Source: Arenibacterium halophilum
GTDB lineage: Bacteria > Pseudomonadota > Alphaproteobacteria > Rhodobacterales > Rhodobacteraceae
Assembly: GCF_005938225.1 (NCBI RefSeq)
Contig: NZ_VCPC01000003.1
Span: forward strand, 124,001 to 188,000
Direction: 5' to 3'
Length of the DNA stretch: 64,000 bases
Shown here: piece after piece, positions 9,448-17,708 of the stretch
How positions within the stretch are numbered: the first letter of the stretch is position 1
Layout: every line of letters begins with the position of its first letter
Translations under genes and position numbers: made by a program
The notes under the pieces: model-generated
The model's input: the letters and a program-made list of their open reading frames with translations, nothing else
What the model was told of the DNA's origin: nothing
Databases searched by the model: none

Positions 9448-11646
9448 TTACGGGCGCGCTGTTTCCAGTATCCGGCTGTCGAGCGAGCGGATGCTCGTCT
9501 CATTGCTTTCAGCAAACTCCTGCAAGGCTTCGGCATAGCCCGACGCGCTTTCCGATGTCGGGCGCAGCCCGTCGAACAGAGGGGTGTCCGACAGGATCGC
9601 GATCACCTTGCTTTTGCCCAGCGTGCTGTCATCGACGCGAAAGGCCAGCCGCCCATTCTGCGCGGCCTCTTTCAGGTCATAGGCCACGCGTACGGACACC
9701 TCTCCGCCCTGGCCTTCGCGCAGGGCAGAAATGGAATTGTCCTGGCGGTTCAGATTGGGCAGCAGGTGGAACACGTTGCCCGAGACATCAAGGATCGAGA
9801 CGCTCAGGAAGCCATCGGTCACGTCGGGGGGGATAATCACGTCGATCACCGGGTTTTCGCCCACGAAAAACCGCCCCGAGGGGTTGGCTTCGTCACGTTC
9901 GCCGACGCGATAGGCGATGCCCACGTTCCCGGTGGGCGCATTGGGCAGGTGGTTTTCGATCAGGCAGAGCGTGTGATTCAGAACCTCGACATCCAGAACG
10001 ATCTTGCGATCCCCCGCCAGCGCGCGCAGCTGGTCGAACATCTGCACACGTGTCGCGGTTTCGCCAACCCGGCCGGAAACGGTGATCGCGCTGTCGGGGC
10101 CGTAGCCGGTGGCGGGCACGCTGCCCTGTTCCAGCGGCCCGCAATCGGCCAGCCCGTCCAGCACCGCGCCCACCTCGGACGCGGCAAGGAAAACGGGGAC
10201 AAAGCTGATCTGCGCCCGGCCTTCCAGCGCGCCGGGCAGATCGCTGCCCATGGCTGCCATCAGCCGTTGCTGTTCGCCCTGGTCGGTCGCGGTGCCGGTG
10301 ACCTGCCCGCGATTGCCGCTGACCGACAGCCGCCATGCGGGCAAATCTTCGATCGCCTCGATGGTGGTCAGCACGTCCTCGCCCCACGTGGCGGCGATAT
10401 CACCGCGCGCAAGTGTCAGATCGGCGCTGCCCTGGCCTGCGTCCATCAGCGCGGTCAGACGGGTCTGCACAGCTTCGGAGGGCACATTCCCCACGGCTTG
10501 TGGCGTACCGCCTTCCGCCTTTTCAATGATCAGCGTGTAAGGCTCTGCCAGCGGTAGCGACGGCCCCAGCAGGCTGTCGAACGCGCCGCTGGCATAGCCG
10601 CCTGCGCCTGCGACGCCAATCGCGGCCACCGCCAGCATCGCATAAAGCCCGCCGCGCGATTTTCCCGCTTTCGAGGTGTCTGGCAGGGCGGCGGTGCTGG
10701 CTGCGGGGGCAACCGTTGCGCCCACGGGCGGCGGCGGCGGAATGGTCGGCGTCTCGGTCCGCGTGCGGGCGGCTACAGGCGTGATAACGGTGGCGTCTTC
10801 ATCCAGATCAGCATCGGCGGGCGCGGGATTGTCCAGATAGGCCAGCACGGCGGCGGCGCTTGCCATACGGTTGTCCGGGTCGGGCGCGCACATCCGGTCG
10901 ATCAGCGTTTTCAGTGGTTCGGGCACGCCGGTGGTGTCCAGAGGCTCGCTCTTGCGTTTGACCACTTCCATCGGGTTGCGGCCCACGTCGGGCGGGCTGC
11001 CCCGGAAGTTCGCCAGCAACAGCGCGCCCAGCGAATAAATATCAGACCGCGCGTCGGTCTGCCCGTTCAGCTGCTCCGGCGCGGCATAGGCGTATTTCCC
11101 GGCGAATTCGTTGCCCACGATGGTTTCGGCGCCGGGATTCGTATCTTTCGCGATGCCAAAGTCGATGATGATCGCCTGCGACGGCTCGCCATCGCGCAGG
11201 ATGATATTGTCGGGTGAAAGATCGCGGTGCACGATATTGCGTGAATGCGCGGCTTGCAGCCCCTCGGCCACGCGGCGGCACACGGTCAGCAGCTCGTCAG
11301 CAGGCATCGGCCCCTGTTTCAGACGTTTGTCGAGCCCGGGGCCTTCGACGTAATCCATCAGAAGGTAGATATGCCCGCTTTGGGTTCGCGAACATTCAGA
11401 GTAGCGCACCACCGCGTCATGGCGGATGTCGCGAATTTCCTCTTCCCGGGTCAGCAGGACTAGGTAGTCGTCATTGCCTGACAGTTCCGCCTTCAACACC
11501 TTCAGCGCCATCAGGCGCCCGGAAATTTCCGACCGGGCCTTGTACACATCCGACGTGCCGCCACGGCCAAGGATGCTTTCGATCCGGTAGGTGTTGTTCA
11601 ATAGCTCGCCGGGCTGGAATGCGTCGCCCGGGCGCGACTCGATCAT
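9448..11646 (-). CDS. ppkA: Membrane-anchored Ser/Thr protein kinase, PpkA-like
   Basis: 732 residues. The N-terminal Hanks kinase domain (about 15-275) is complete: GRGGTSDVYKA, ALKVLK, HRDLSPDNIIL, DFGIAK and APEQLNGQTDARSDIYSLG. A Pro/Thr-rich linker, one membrane helix (about 336-355) and a periplasmic part follow. That part contains BON/OmpA-like repeats and a DUF4384-like region near residues 570-690 (around GRFFVGENPVIDVIIPP and GEVSVRVAYDL). Pseudomonas PpkA instead ends in a VWA domain, so the sensor side differs. Its position opposite pppA in a T6SS locus suggests it phosphorylates the FHA protein. It is transcribed toward the phosphatase, so the two can be expressed independently. 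Confidence 0.88.
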   Translation of the reverse strand: MIESRPGDAFQPGELLNNTYRIESILGRGGTSDVYKARSEISGRLMALKVLKAELSGNDDYLVLLTREEEIRDIRHDAVVRYSECSRTQSGHIYLLMDYVEGPGLDKRLKQGPMPADELLTVCRRVAEGLQAAHSRNIVHRDLSPDNIILRDGEPSQAIIIDFGIAKDTNPGAETIVGNEFAGKYAYAAPEQLNGQTDARSDIYSLGALLLANFRGSPPDVGRNPMEVVKRKSEPLDTTGVPEPLKTLIDRMCAPDPDNRMASAAAVLAYLDNPAPADADLDEDATVITPVAARTRTETPTIPPPPPVGATVAPAASTAALPDTSKAGKSRGGLYAMLAVAAIGVAGAGGYASGAFDSLLGPSLPLAEPYTLIIEKAEGGTPQAVGNVPSEAVQTRLTALMDAGQGSADLTLARGDIAATWGEDVLTTIEAIEDLPAWRLSVSGNRGQVTGTATDQGEQQRLMAAMGSDLPGALEGRAQISFVPVFLAASEVGAVLDGLADCGPLEQGSVPATGYGPDSAITVSGRVGETATRVQMFDQLRALAGDRKIVLDVEVLNHTLCLIENHLPNAPTGNVGIAYRVGERDEANPSGRFFVGENPVIDVIIPPDVTDGFLSVSILDVSGNVFHLLPNLNRQDNSISALREGQGGEVSVRVAYDLKEAAQNGRLAFRVDDSTLGKSKVIAILSDTPLFDGLRPTSESASGYAEALQEFAESNETSIRSLDSRILETARP

Positions 11647-11715
11647 GGGCGCCGCTCCTTATGACCGGCAGGCACGGGCCTGCCGGAACCGTTCTGATCT
11701 GCGCCCGACAGGGGC

Positions 11716-12294
11716 TTAACCCAGCGCCTGGAATTCAACCCGGCGGTTCACGTCGCCGCGCGGATCGTTGGCGTCAAAGGGTGCGGATTCGCCCAGGCCC
11801 ACGGCCTCGAGCCGGGTTTCCGGGATGCCGCAATCGCTGACCAGATGGCGCTTGACCTCTTGCGCGCGCAGCAGCGACAGGCGTTCGTTATAGCTGGCGC
11901 TGCCCGAGCTGTCGGTGTGGCCGATGATCTGGAATTTGGCCACATCCACGCTGCGCATCACTTCGCACAGGGTGCTCAGCTTGACCTTCTGGTCGTTGCG
12001 CAGGGTCGCGCTGTCGAAATCGAAGGCGATCTGGATGTTGACCTGATCCGCGCGATCGACCGCGCTATAGGCGGTGGTGGCGGCAGGGGCGGTTGCAACG
12101 CTGGTTGTGCTGGCCTGTTCGGCCTGCTGCCCCGATGGGACGATCACCAGACCGCGGGTTTTCTGTTTCTTGAACGCCTCGGTGATTTCTTCGGCGGTCA
12201 TTTCATTGGCTGACTGGGCCGACACGGCAACGGGGGCGGAAAACCCGATTCCGGCAATCAGAGAACAGGCGATAAGGCTGGTAAGACGGACCAT
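11716..12294 (-). CDS. OmpA-family peptidoglycan-binding protein
   Basis: 192 residues. A cleavable signal peptide (LIACSLIAGIGFSAPVAVSA, cut near residue 27) precedes a short linker and an OmpA C-terminal domain (about 85-190) with IAFDFDSATL, IIGHTDSSGSASYNERLS and RGDVNRRVEF. The domain binds peptidoglycan non-covalently. ATG 12294 is chosen because AAAGGGAAAG lies just upstream and the signal peptide begins there. It lies 69 bases upstream of ppkA on the same strand and probably shares its transcript. A structural or anchoring role for the T6SS envelope complex is plausible from position but not shown. Confidence 0.85.
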   Translation of the reverse strand: MVRLTSLIACSLIAGIGFSAPVAVSAQSANEMTAEEITEAFKKQKTRGLVIVPSGQQAEQASTTSVATAPAATTAYSAVDRADQVNIQIAFDFDSATLRNDQKVKLSTLCEVMRSVDVAKFQIIGHTDSSGSASYNERLSLLRAQEVKRHLVSDCGIPETRLEAVGLGESAPFDANDPRGDVNRRVEFQALG

Positions 12295-12467
12295 GGTTCG
12301 CTTTCCCTTTCTATCCACTTGGGTTACGTAAGGACTTTATACCGAAGGGCTTATAACCGACAACGGGTATTGCTTCGGTGAACTGGGTCACTTTACGCGA
12401 TTCCGGTGCATTTTTATGGCAGCGCGGCAATAATTTCGCGCGTGGGCAGAATGGGACGACGGGCGCG

Positions 12468-13304
12468 ATGCGGTATCTGCCGGCAATTATCGTCGCGGTG
12501 GCGCTGATCATGGTTCCGGTCATCTGGGTCGGGCTGAATTTTGCGCTGTCGGAAGAAGATTTTCAGGGCGCGGCCGTGGATTCCGGTGCGCGCATCGACA
12601 TCGAGGTGCTGCGCCAGCAGGTCGAGGATTTGCAGCAACGCCTTGCCGCACTGGAGACCGAGGTCGCGCGGCTCCCCGCAGCGGGCGCGGGGCAGACGTT
12701 CCAGCGCGACGAAGACGCCGAAAACGCGCTGCTGAACAGTGGGCCGAACGACATCATCGACGCCTATGCGCAGGTGGTGCTGATTGCCAATCGCACCAGT
12801 GTGAACCGGGGGCTGGAAGTCGCTGGGCCCGACTACCTCGAGGCCAAGCTGGGCCGCCCGCGCGCGGTGCTGTCGGACACCTGCGAGCCGATGACGAACG
12901 AAGCGTTGAAATCGCGTCTGGTGCTGGAACAGGTCGGCCCGATCCGCGTCAACATGCTGCGCCCGGCGGTGGATTCGCTGCGCCGGGTGTTCGCCAATAT
13001 CGAACGCGCCGATCCCGATCTCTATGCGCGCATCAATTCCTCCGGCTCGCTCTGTGTGCGGCGCATTCGCGGCACGGTCGACCGGCTCTCGACCCACAGC
13101 TATGGCCTTGCGGTCGATCTGAACATCGACGGGCATCTGGATAATTTCACCGATGGCAAGACGCAGCTGGGCCTGACCATCCTGGCCGATTTCTTCCATG
13201 CCGAAGGTTGGGTCTGGGGGGCAGGATTCCGGCGTGAAGACAGCATGCACTTTGAAATCAGCCGCAAACAGCTGGATGAATGGCTGGCAGAGGGCGCGCT
13301 TTAG
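12468..13304 (+). CDS. Membrane-anchored M15-family peptidoglycan peptidase (VanY-like)
   Basis: 278 residues. An N-terminal membrane helix (YLPAIIVAVALIMVPVIW) is followed by a short coiled coil (about 45-70, VLRQQVEDLQQRLAALETEV). A C-terminal M15 peptidase domain carries the zinc motif THSYGLAVDL (about residue 208) and MHFE (about 259), as in D-Ala-D-Ala or L,D-peptidases. The catalytic face should be periplasmic. It is divergent from the OmpA-like gene at the edge of the T6SS locus. I recall that the Acinetobacter T6SS protein TagX is a peptidoglycan hydrolase needed for assembly, and this gene could play that role. ATG 12468 gives a clean signal anchor; an upstream in-frame start at 12378 would add 30 residues without clear sense. 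Confidence 0.8.
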   Translation: MRYLPAIIVAVALIMVPVIWVGLNFALSEEDFQGAAVDSGARIDIEVLRQQVEDLQQRLAALETEVARLPAAGAGQTFQRDEDAENALLNSGPNDIIDAYAQVVLIANRTSVNRGLEVAGPDYLEAKLGRPRAVLSDTCEPMTNEALKSRLVLEQVGPIRVNMLRPAVDSLRRVFANIERADPDLYARINSSGSLCVRRIRGTVDRLSTHSYGLAVDLNIDGHLDNFTDGKTQLGLTILADFFHAEGWVWGAGFRREDSMHFEISRKQLDEWLAEGAL

Positions 13305-14743
13305 GCCGCCTGTCGCACCAGTTCGACGGCGCAGGCCAGATCGCCCGTCAGGTCGGCGCTCGCCTTCTGGCGCGCGGTTTCATCTGGCAGACGCAGGATA
13401 TAGCTGGGGTGTAGGGTGATCAGCACCGGCGTGTCATCCGGCCCCGGTTCCACACTGCCGCGCCGTTTCAGAAGGCCCGATTTGTCGCCTGTCAGGCTGT
13501 AGGCCGCCGTGCCCCCCATCGCGACCAGAAGCCGGGGCCGGATCAGGCGGCGTTCCACGTCCAGCCACCAGCGGCAATGGTCGATTTCGTCCCGATCGGG
13601 GGATTGGTGCAACCGGCGCTTGCCGCGCGGCTGGAATTTGAAGTGCTTCACCGCGTTGGTCACATAGGCGCGTGACCTGTCCAGCCCGGCCTGAGCCGCC
13701 AGCCGATCAAACAGCTGCCCGGCGGGGCCGACAAAGGGACGCCCGGCCAGATCTTCGTGGTCGCCCGGTTGTTCGCCCACGATCATCAGCGCCGCATCGG
13801 GCGGGCCTTCGCCGGGCACCGCCTGCGTGGCCGATTGCGCCAGCGGGCAACGGGTGCAGCCTTGTAGCCCGGCAAGATACTCGGCTTGGTCGCCTACTAC
13901 GGGCGCAGGGGTGCGTGTCTCGGCCAGACGGTCCAGCACGCGCGCCGCGCGAGGGGGCGCGATTGTGGGCATAGCCAGAGCCATCTCGCGCGCGCGGGCG
14001 GGGGCAGTGGCGATCAACTCGGGGATCAGCGCGGCCTCCGGCAGGTTCTTCCAGTACTTGCGCGGCATTTCCGTCTGCATCGCGTTCACCTTCAGCCGCG
14101 CCGGGTTGAAGATGTTGCGGAAATAGGTGCGCCACAGATCCTCGGTCGCGTCTTCGGGCAGGGGCGGTTTCGGCTGGCCCGCGTCAAAGCGCAGTTGGCC
14201 CGCGCGGAAATGCGCGGACAGGTCGGGTGTCAGGATCGCCCAGTCCATGTCGCCGAACCGTTTGGCAAAGAAGGCCGCGCCGGGTTCGGTGGTGAAATGG
14301 CTGGGTTCGAACCACGCGGCAAATTGGCGGCGGCCCTCGACCGGCTCGGCAATTTCGCGGAACCGCACGAAGGCGTGCATCTTGTGGATGTCGCGGCGCA
14401 CCGCCTTGGCCATGTCGTTCAGCCGCGCGATGCCCGCATCCCCCCGGTCCGAGATCAACGCGGGCCGGTCCCGCAACGCCCAGAGCAGCGCATAGAGCCG
14501 GGCAAAGCGTTCCGGGTCGCGGTGCCAGATCACGCTGCGCGCCAGCGCGACGAAGGCGCGCGGCACGTTCGGCGGCGGGCCACCCGGGGCGGCGTGCGCG
14601 ACGGGCGCATCGAACAGGTCGCCGCCATCGGCCCCCATCACCCAGCGCAGCGTTTCAGGCCGCTGCTCCGCCATCAGGCAGGCGCGCGCCTGATCGCGCC
14701 ACGCGTCAAAGGTGCCGATGGTCGGCAAGTGGATCGTCTGCAT
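13301..14743 (-). CDS. UdgX-family uracil-DNA-binding protein fused to TIGR03915-type domain
   Basis: 480 residues, two modules. The N-terminal part (about 1-240) resembles the DNA-metabolism domain called TIGR03915/DUF4130, with the stretch RFREIAEPVEGRRQFAAWFEP. The C-terminal part (about 265-475) is a family-4-like uracil-DNA glycosylase fold: GCTRCPLAQ, GEQPGDHEDLAGRPFVGPAG, TNAVKHFKF and LHPSYILR. The loop KRRLH (His about 379) matches the KRRIH loop of UdgX from Mycobacterium, whose histidine bonds covalently to the abasic sugar after uracil removal. The cysteines could hold the usual Fe-S cluster. The start overlaps the stop of the radical SAM gene (TGATG), so the two are coupled. Confidence 0.9.
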   Translation of the reverse strand: MQTIHLPTIGTFDAWRDQARACLMAEQRPETLRWVMGADGGDLFDAPVAHAAPGGPPPNVPRAFVALARSVIWHRDPERFARLYALLWALRDRPALISDRGDAGIARLNDMAKAVRRDIHKMHAFVRFREIAEPVEGRRQFAAWFEPSHFTTEPGAAFFAKRFGDMDWAILTPDLSAHFRAGQLRFDAGQPKPPLPEDATEDLWRTYFRNIFNPARLKVNAMQTEMPRKYWKNLPEAALIPELIATAPARAREMALAMPTIAPPRAARVLDRLAETRTPAPVVGDQAEYLAGLQGCTRCPLAQSATQAVPGEGPPDAALMIVGEQPGDHEDLAGRPFVGPAGQLFDRLAAQAGLDRSRAYVTNAVKHFKFQPRGKRRLHQSPDRDEIDHCRWWLDVERRLIRPRLLVAMGGTAAYSLTGDKSGLLKRRGSVEPGPDDTPVLITLHPSYILRLPDETARQKASADLTGDLACAVELVRQAA

Positions 14744-15978
14744 CACAGCAGGCTCAGCTGTTCCGGCGGCGGTGCGAACCGCGCGCGCAGCCCCGCGCTG
14801 TCCGTCAGCCCGCCGGGCGACCAGTCTGGCAGGGTCAGGAAGGGCCGCGCATGGGTTAGCCGCGCACCCATTCGCATCAGGTCGCCATAGCGTATTGTCC
14901 GATGCCGGCGGGTGGCAAGAATGCGGCCCACTGTCTTGGCGCCCAGCCCCGGCACGCGCAACAGCATCTCGCGCCCCGCGCGGTTCACATCGACGGGGAA
15001 GTGGTGCCGGTTCGCCAGCGCCCATGCCAGTTTCGGGTCAATCGCCAGATCCAAATTGCCGCCCTGCGTCGCGCCGGTAATCTCGCCCACGTCAAAGCCG
15101 TAGAACCGCAGCAGCCAATCGGCCTGATACAGCCGGTGTTCCCGCATCAGCGGCGGTTTGATCAACGGCAGCACCTGTGAGGAATCGGGAATAGGGGAAA
15201 ACGCCGAGTAATAGACCCGGCTCAGCCGATAGCTGGAGTAGAGCCGGGTCGAGGTGGTCAGGATGTCCGTATCCGTCGCCGCATCGGCCCCCACGATCAT
15301 CTGCGTCGATTGCCCCGCGGGCGCAAAGCGGGGCGGGCGTTTGCCCCGGTGGCTTTTGTCGCAGCGCGCGTCGCGGTTCAGGCGCACATCGGCCATGGTG
15401 CGGCGGATTTGGTCGGGCGACTTCTCGGGGGCCAGCGTTTTGACCCCGGCATCGGTCGGCAGCTCGACATTGATCGACAGGCGGTCGGCGTACAGCCCGG
15501 CCTGTTCGATCAGCTCGGGCGCGGCATCGGGGATGGTTTTCAGGTGGATATAGCCGCGAAAGCCGTGGTCTTCGCGCAGGGTGCGTGCGATGCGGACCAT
15601 GTCGCCCATCGTGTCGTCGGGCGAGCGGATGATGCCGGAGGACAGGAACAGCCCCTCGATATAGTTGCGGCGATAGAATTCCAGCGTCAGCGAGACCACC
15701 TCCTCGACGCTGAACCGCGCGCGGGTGACGTTCGAGCTCACCCGGTTCACGCAATAGGCGCAATCGTAGATGCAGAAATTCGTCATCAGGATCTTCAGCA
15801 GGCTGATGCAGCGCCCATCCGGCGCATAGGCATGGCAGATGCCCGACCCGGTGACCGAGCCTAGCCCTTTGCCATCGCGGCTGTCGCGTTTCGCCCCCCC
15901 GCTGGACGCGCAGGAGGCATCGTATTTGGCGGCGTCGGACAGGATCGCCAGTTTTTCGTCCAAGGTGAGTCGGGCCAT
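14743..15978 (-). CDS. Putative DNA modification/repair radical SAM protein (TIGR03916 type)
   Basis: 411 residues. The radical SAM cluster motif is at Cys69, Cys73 and Cys76 (NFCIYDCAYC). The N-terminus has the family stretch KLAILSDAAKYDASCASSGG. The C-terminus carries helix-hairpin-helix segments (MLLRVPGLGAKTVGRILATR), which bind DNA. This family is nearly always next to a UdgX-type protein and has no proven substrate. It is the first gene of a two-gene operon. The promoter region contains a LexA-type direct repeat only 2 bases before the ATG, and no Shine-Dalgarno is visible, so the mRNA may be leaderless. Involvement in DNA repair is inferred from partner, HhH and LexA box. Confidence 0.9.
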   Translation of the reverse strand: MARLTLDEKLAILSDAAKYDASCASSGGAKRDSRDGKGLGSVTGSGICHAYAPDGRCISLLKILMTNFCIYDCAYCVNRVSSNVTRARFSVEEVVSLTLEFYRRNYIEGLFLSSGIIRSPDDTMGDMVRIARTLREDHGFRGYIHLKTIPDAAPELIEQAGLYADRLSINVELPTDAGVKTLAPEKSPDQIRRTMADVRLNRDARCDKSHRGKRPPRFAPAGQSTQMIVGADAATDTDILTTSTRLYSSYRLSRVYYSAFSPIPDSSQVLPLIKPPLMREHRLYQADWLLRFYGFDVGEITGATQGGNLDLAIDPKLAWALANRHHFPVDVNRAGREMLLRVPGLGAKTVGRILATRRHRTIRYGDLMRMGARLTHARPFLTLPDWSPGGLTDSAGLRARFAPPPEQLSLL

Positions 15979-16013
15979 ATGTTCATGATATGTTCACGCG
16001 CCCGGCGCGACAA
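15979..16013 (-). promoter_or_regulatory. LexA (SOS) box overlapping a leaderless promoter
   Basis: GTTCATGATATGTTC at 15981-15995 is an exact GTTC-N7-GTTC direct repeat, the known LexA operator form in Rhodobacter and Sinorhizobium. On the minus strand a -10-like TATCAT (15985-15990) sits inside the box, with a -35-like TTGTCG (16008-16013) at 17-base spacing. The start codon is 7 bases after the -10. LexA binding would therefore block RNA polymerase at this promoter. The box is seen directly; the regulation is inferred. Confidence 0.82.
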
Positions 16014-16046
16014 TAAACCATGACATAACACACGCGTGAGCGGGGG

Positions 16047-17534
16047 TTATTCGCTCAGGCCATAGGCCAGCCGGATGCTGCGCCGGGTGCCCGGTCCGAA
16101 ATCGCCGTCGATGGCTCCGGCGTAGAATTCGTATTTCTGCAATTCGCGTTGCAGTGCCTGCCGGGTTTCGGTGGCGAACATCTCGGGCCGGTCGGTCAGC
16201 AGGTTCAGCACGTCCTGGCTGCCCGAGCGCAGCGCGGCATACAGGTACTGCGCCGCATCCTCGGGGCCTTTCGACGGGATCAGCCCGTCGTCGATCAGCG
16301 CGGCAAAGTTGAACTGCGCCTGCGGATGGCGCAGATCGGCGGCGCGTTCAAAGAAAGACAGTGCGCGTTTTGGATCGGCGGGCAGGCCAAGCCCACCCTG
16401 ATAATGCAGGAAGCCCAGATCGTTGATCGCATCGGCGAAATCCTGATCCGCCGCGGCGCGGTACAACTCAAGCGCGCGTTTTTCGTCGCGGTCCACTCCC
16501 GTGCCGCGTTCGTACAGTTTCGCCAGCTCGAACTGCGCCTCGGGCGACCCGGCCTCGGCCGCGCGTTCAAGGAAGCCCACGGCCGCCTGCGGGTCGAACC
16601 GGCCTTCGTTCGGGTTCAGCCGGATATAGGCCAGCCCCAGCATCGATCGCGTATCGCCAAGATCGGCCAGCGCCAGCAGCTGTTCCTCCTGGTCGGGCTT
16701 GATCGCGGCCCAGGCATCGACGGCCTGCGCCTGCGCCACATCCGCCTGCCCCTGTCCGGGACCGGCAAGGTAAAAGGGCACGCCGGTAAGGGAGCCATAG
16801 GTGTGCGGTTCCTGCAGGTTGTTGGTATCGCGCAGAACCTGGTCGCGCACCTGTCGGAACATCAGCGAAATTTCCAGCCCGGGCTGCACCATCTTGTCGA
16901 TCAAGGCGCTGGCATAGGGGCTGTTTTGCCCATTGCCATCCAGCGCGACCTGCCCGTCCTTGGCGGCAAATGCGACCAGCGTGCCCCGGTCGGGATCGGC
17001 GGCCGCCAGCCCGCCGCGTTCACCGCCGCCGCGCGTGATATTGCCCGAGCTGTCCATTTCGATCAGATCGCCCAGCGGGTTGTCGCGGCAGCTGTCCAGG
17101 ATCACGATCCGCATCTTGCGGGCGCGTTCGACCGCGTCGAGCAGCTGTTTCAGCGAGACCGACTGCCGCTGCACATCGCGGTTGGACTGCACGTTGGCAT
17201 CGACGGGGATCAGGAAATTCTCGCCCTGCACCTCGACCCCGTGACCGGCGAAATAGATCAGCGCGAGGTCGGCGGTTTCCGAGCGGAAGGCGAAATCGTC
17301 CAGCTGCTGGCGCAGTTGATCGGTGGTGGCGTCCAGCGCCAGCGTCACGTCGAAGCCAATGCCATCCAACGCCTTGGCCATGGCCTCGGCGTCGTTGATC
17401 GTATTGTCGAGCGGCGGAATCGATTGATAGGCGCTCATCCCCAGAACCAGAGCCACACGGTCGGATGCGGCCATGGCCATCGGGGCCGTTACCAACAGAG
17501 TGAACAGGAAAACAAGACGCGCCATCAATGTCAT
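16047..17534 (-). CDS. Secreted caspase-like (C14) peptidase with Sel1 repeats
   Basis: 495 residues. The signal peptide (LVFLFTLLVTAPMAMAA) leads to a caspase/metacaspase domain (about 25-250) with catalytic His98 (YFAGHG) and Cys149 (ILDSCRDNP), both intact. Sel1-like repeats follow (about 290-430; LAYIRLNPNEG, QFELAKLYERG, AINDLGFLHYQGG). The end (KYEFYAGAIDGDFGPGTRRSIR) matches a peptidoglycan-binding domain 1 signature. It probably acts in the periplasm, possibly bound to the wall. A second start at ATG 17525 also gives a signal peptide. The downstream gap to the radical SAM gene is 68 bases with the SOS box in between, so it is a separate unit. Its substrate is unknown. Confidence 0.87.
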   Translation of the reverse strand: MTLMARLVFLFTLLVTAPMAMAASDRVALVLGMSAYQSIPPLDNTINDAEAMAKALDGIGFDVTLALDATTDQLRQQLDDFAFRSETADLALIYFAGHGVEVQGENFLIPVDANVQSNRDVQRQSVSLKQLLDAVERARKMRIVILDSCRDNPLGDLIEMDSSGNITRGGGERGGLAAADPDRGTLVAFAAKDGQVALDGNGQNSPYASALIDKMVQPGLEISLMFRQVRDQVLRDTNNLQEPHTYGSLTGVPFYLAGPGQGQADVAQAQAVDAWAAIKPDQEEQLLALADLGDTRSMLGLAYIRLNPNEGRFDPQAAVGFLERAAEAGSPEAQFELAKLYERGTGVDRDEKRALELYRAAADQDFADAINDLGFLHYQGGLGLPADPKRALSFFERAADLRHPQAQFNFAALIDDGLIPSKGPEDAAQYLYAALRSGSQDVLNLLTDRPEMFATETRQALQRELQKYEFYAGAIDGDFGPGTRRSIRLAYGLSE

Positions 17535-17708
17535 GGCCTGATACCTACGTGAAACGTGAAAGACTTTGGCGCAATGGTAATCAACGAAAGGGCGAAACGG
17601 AACATGCGATTTTGCGCAGCGGGTGACGAATGCGCGAGGGTGGAGTTAGGCGTTTGCCGGGTGCCATGCTAGTCTGGATCGGCATGTTGCTGTGTCGCGA
17701 GGGTGAGG

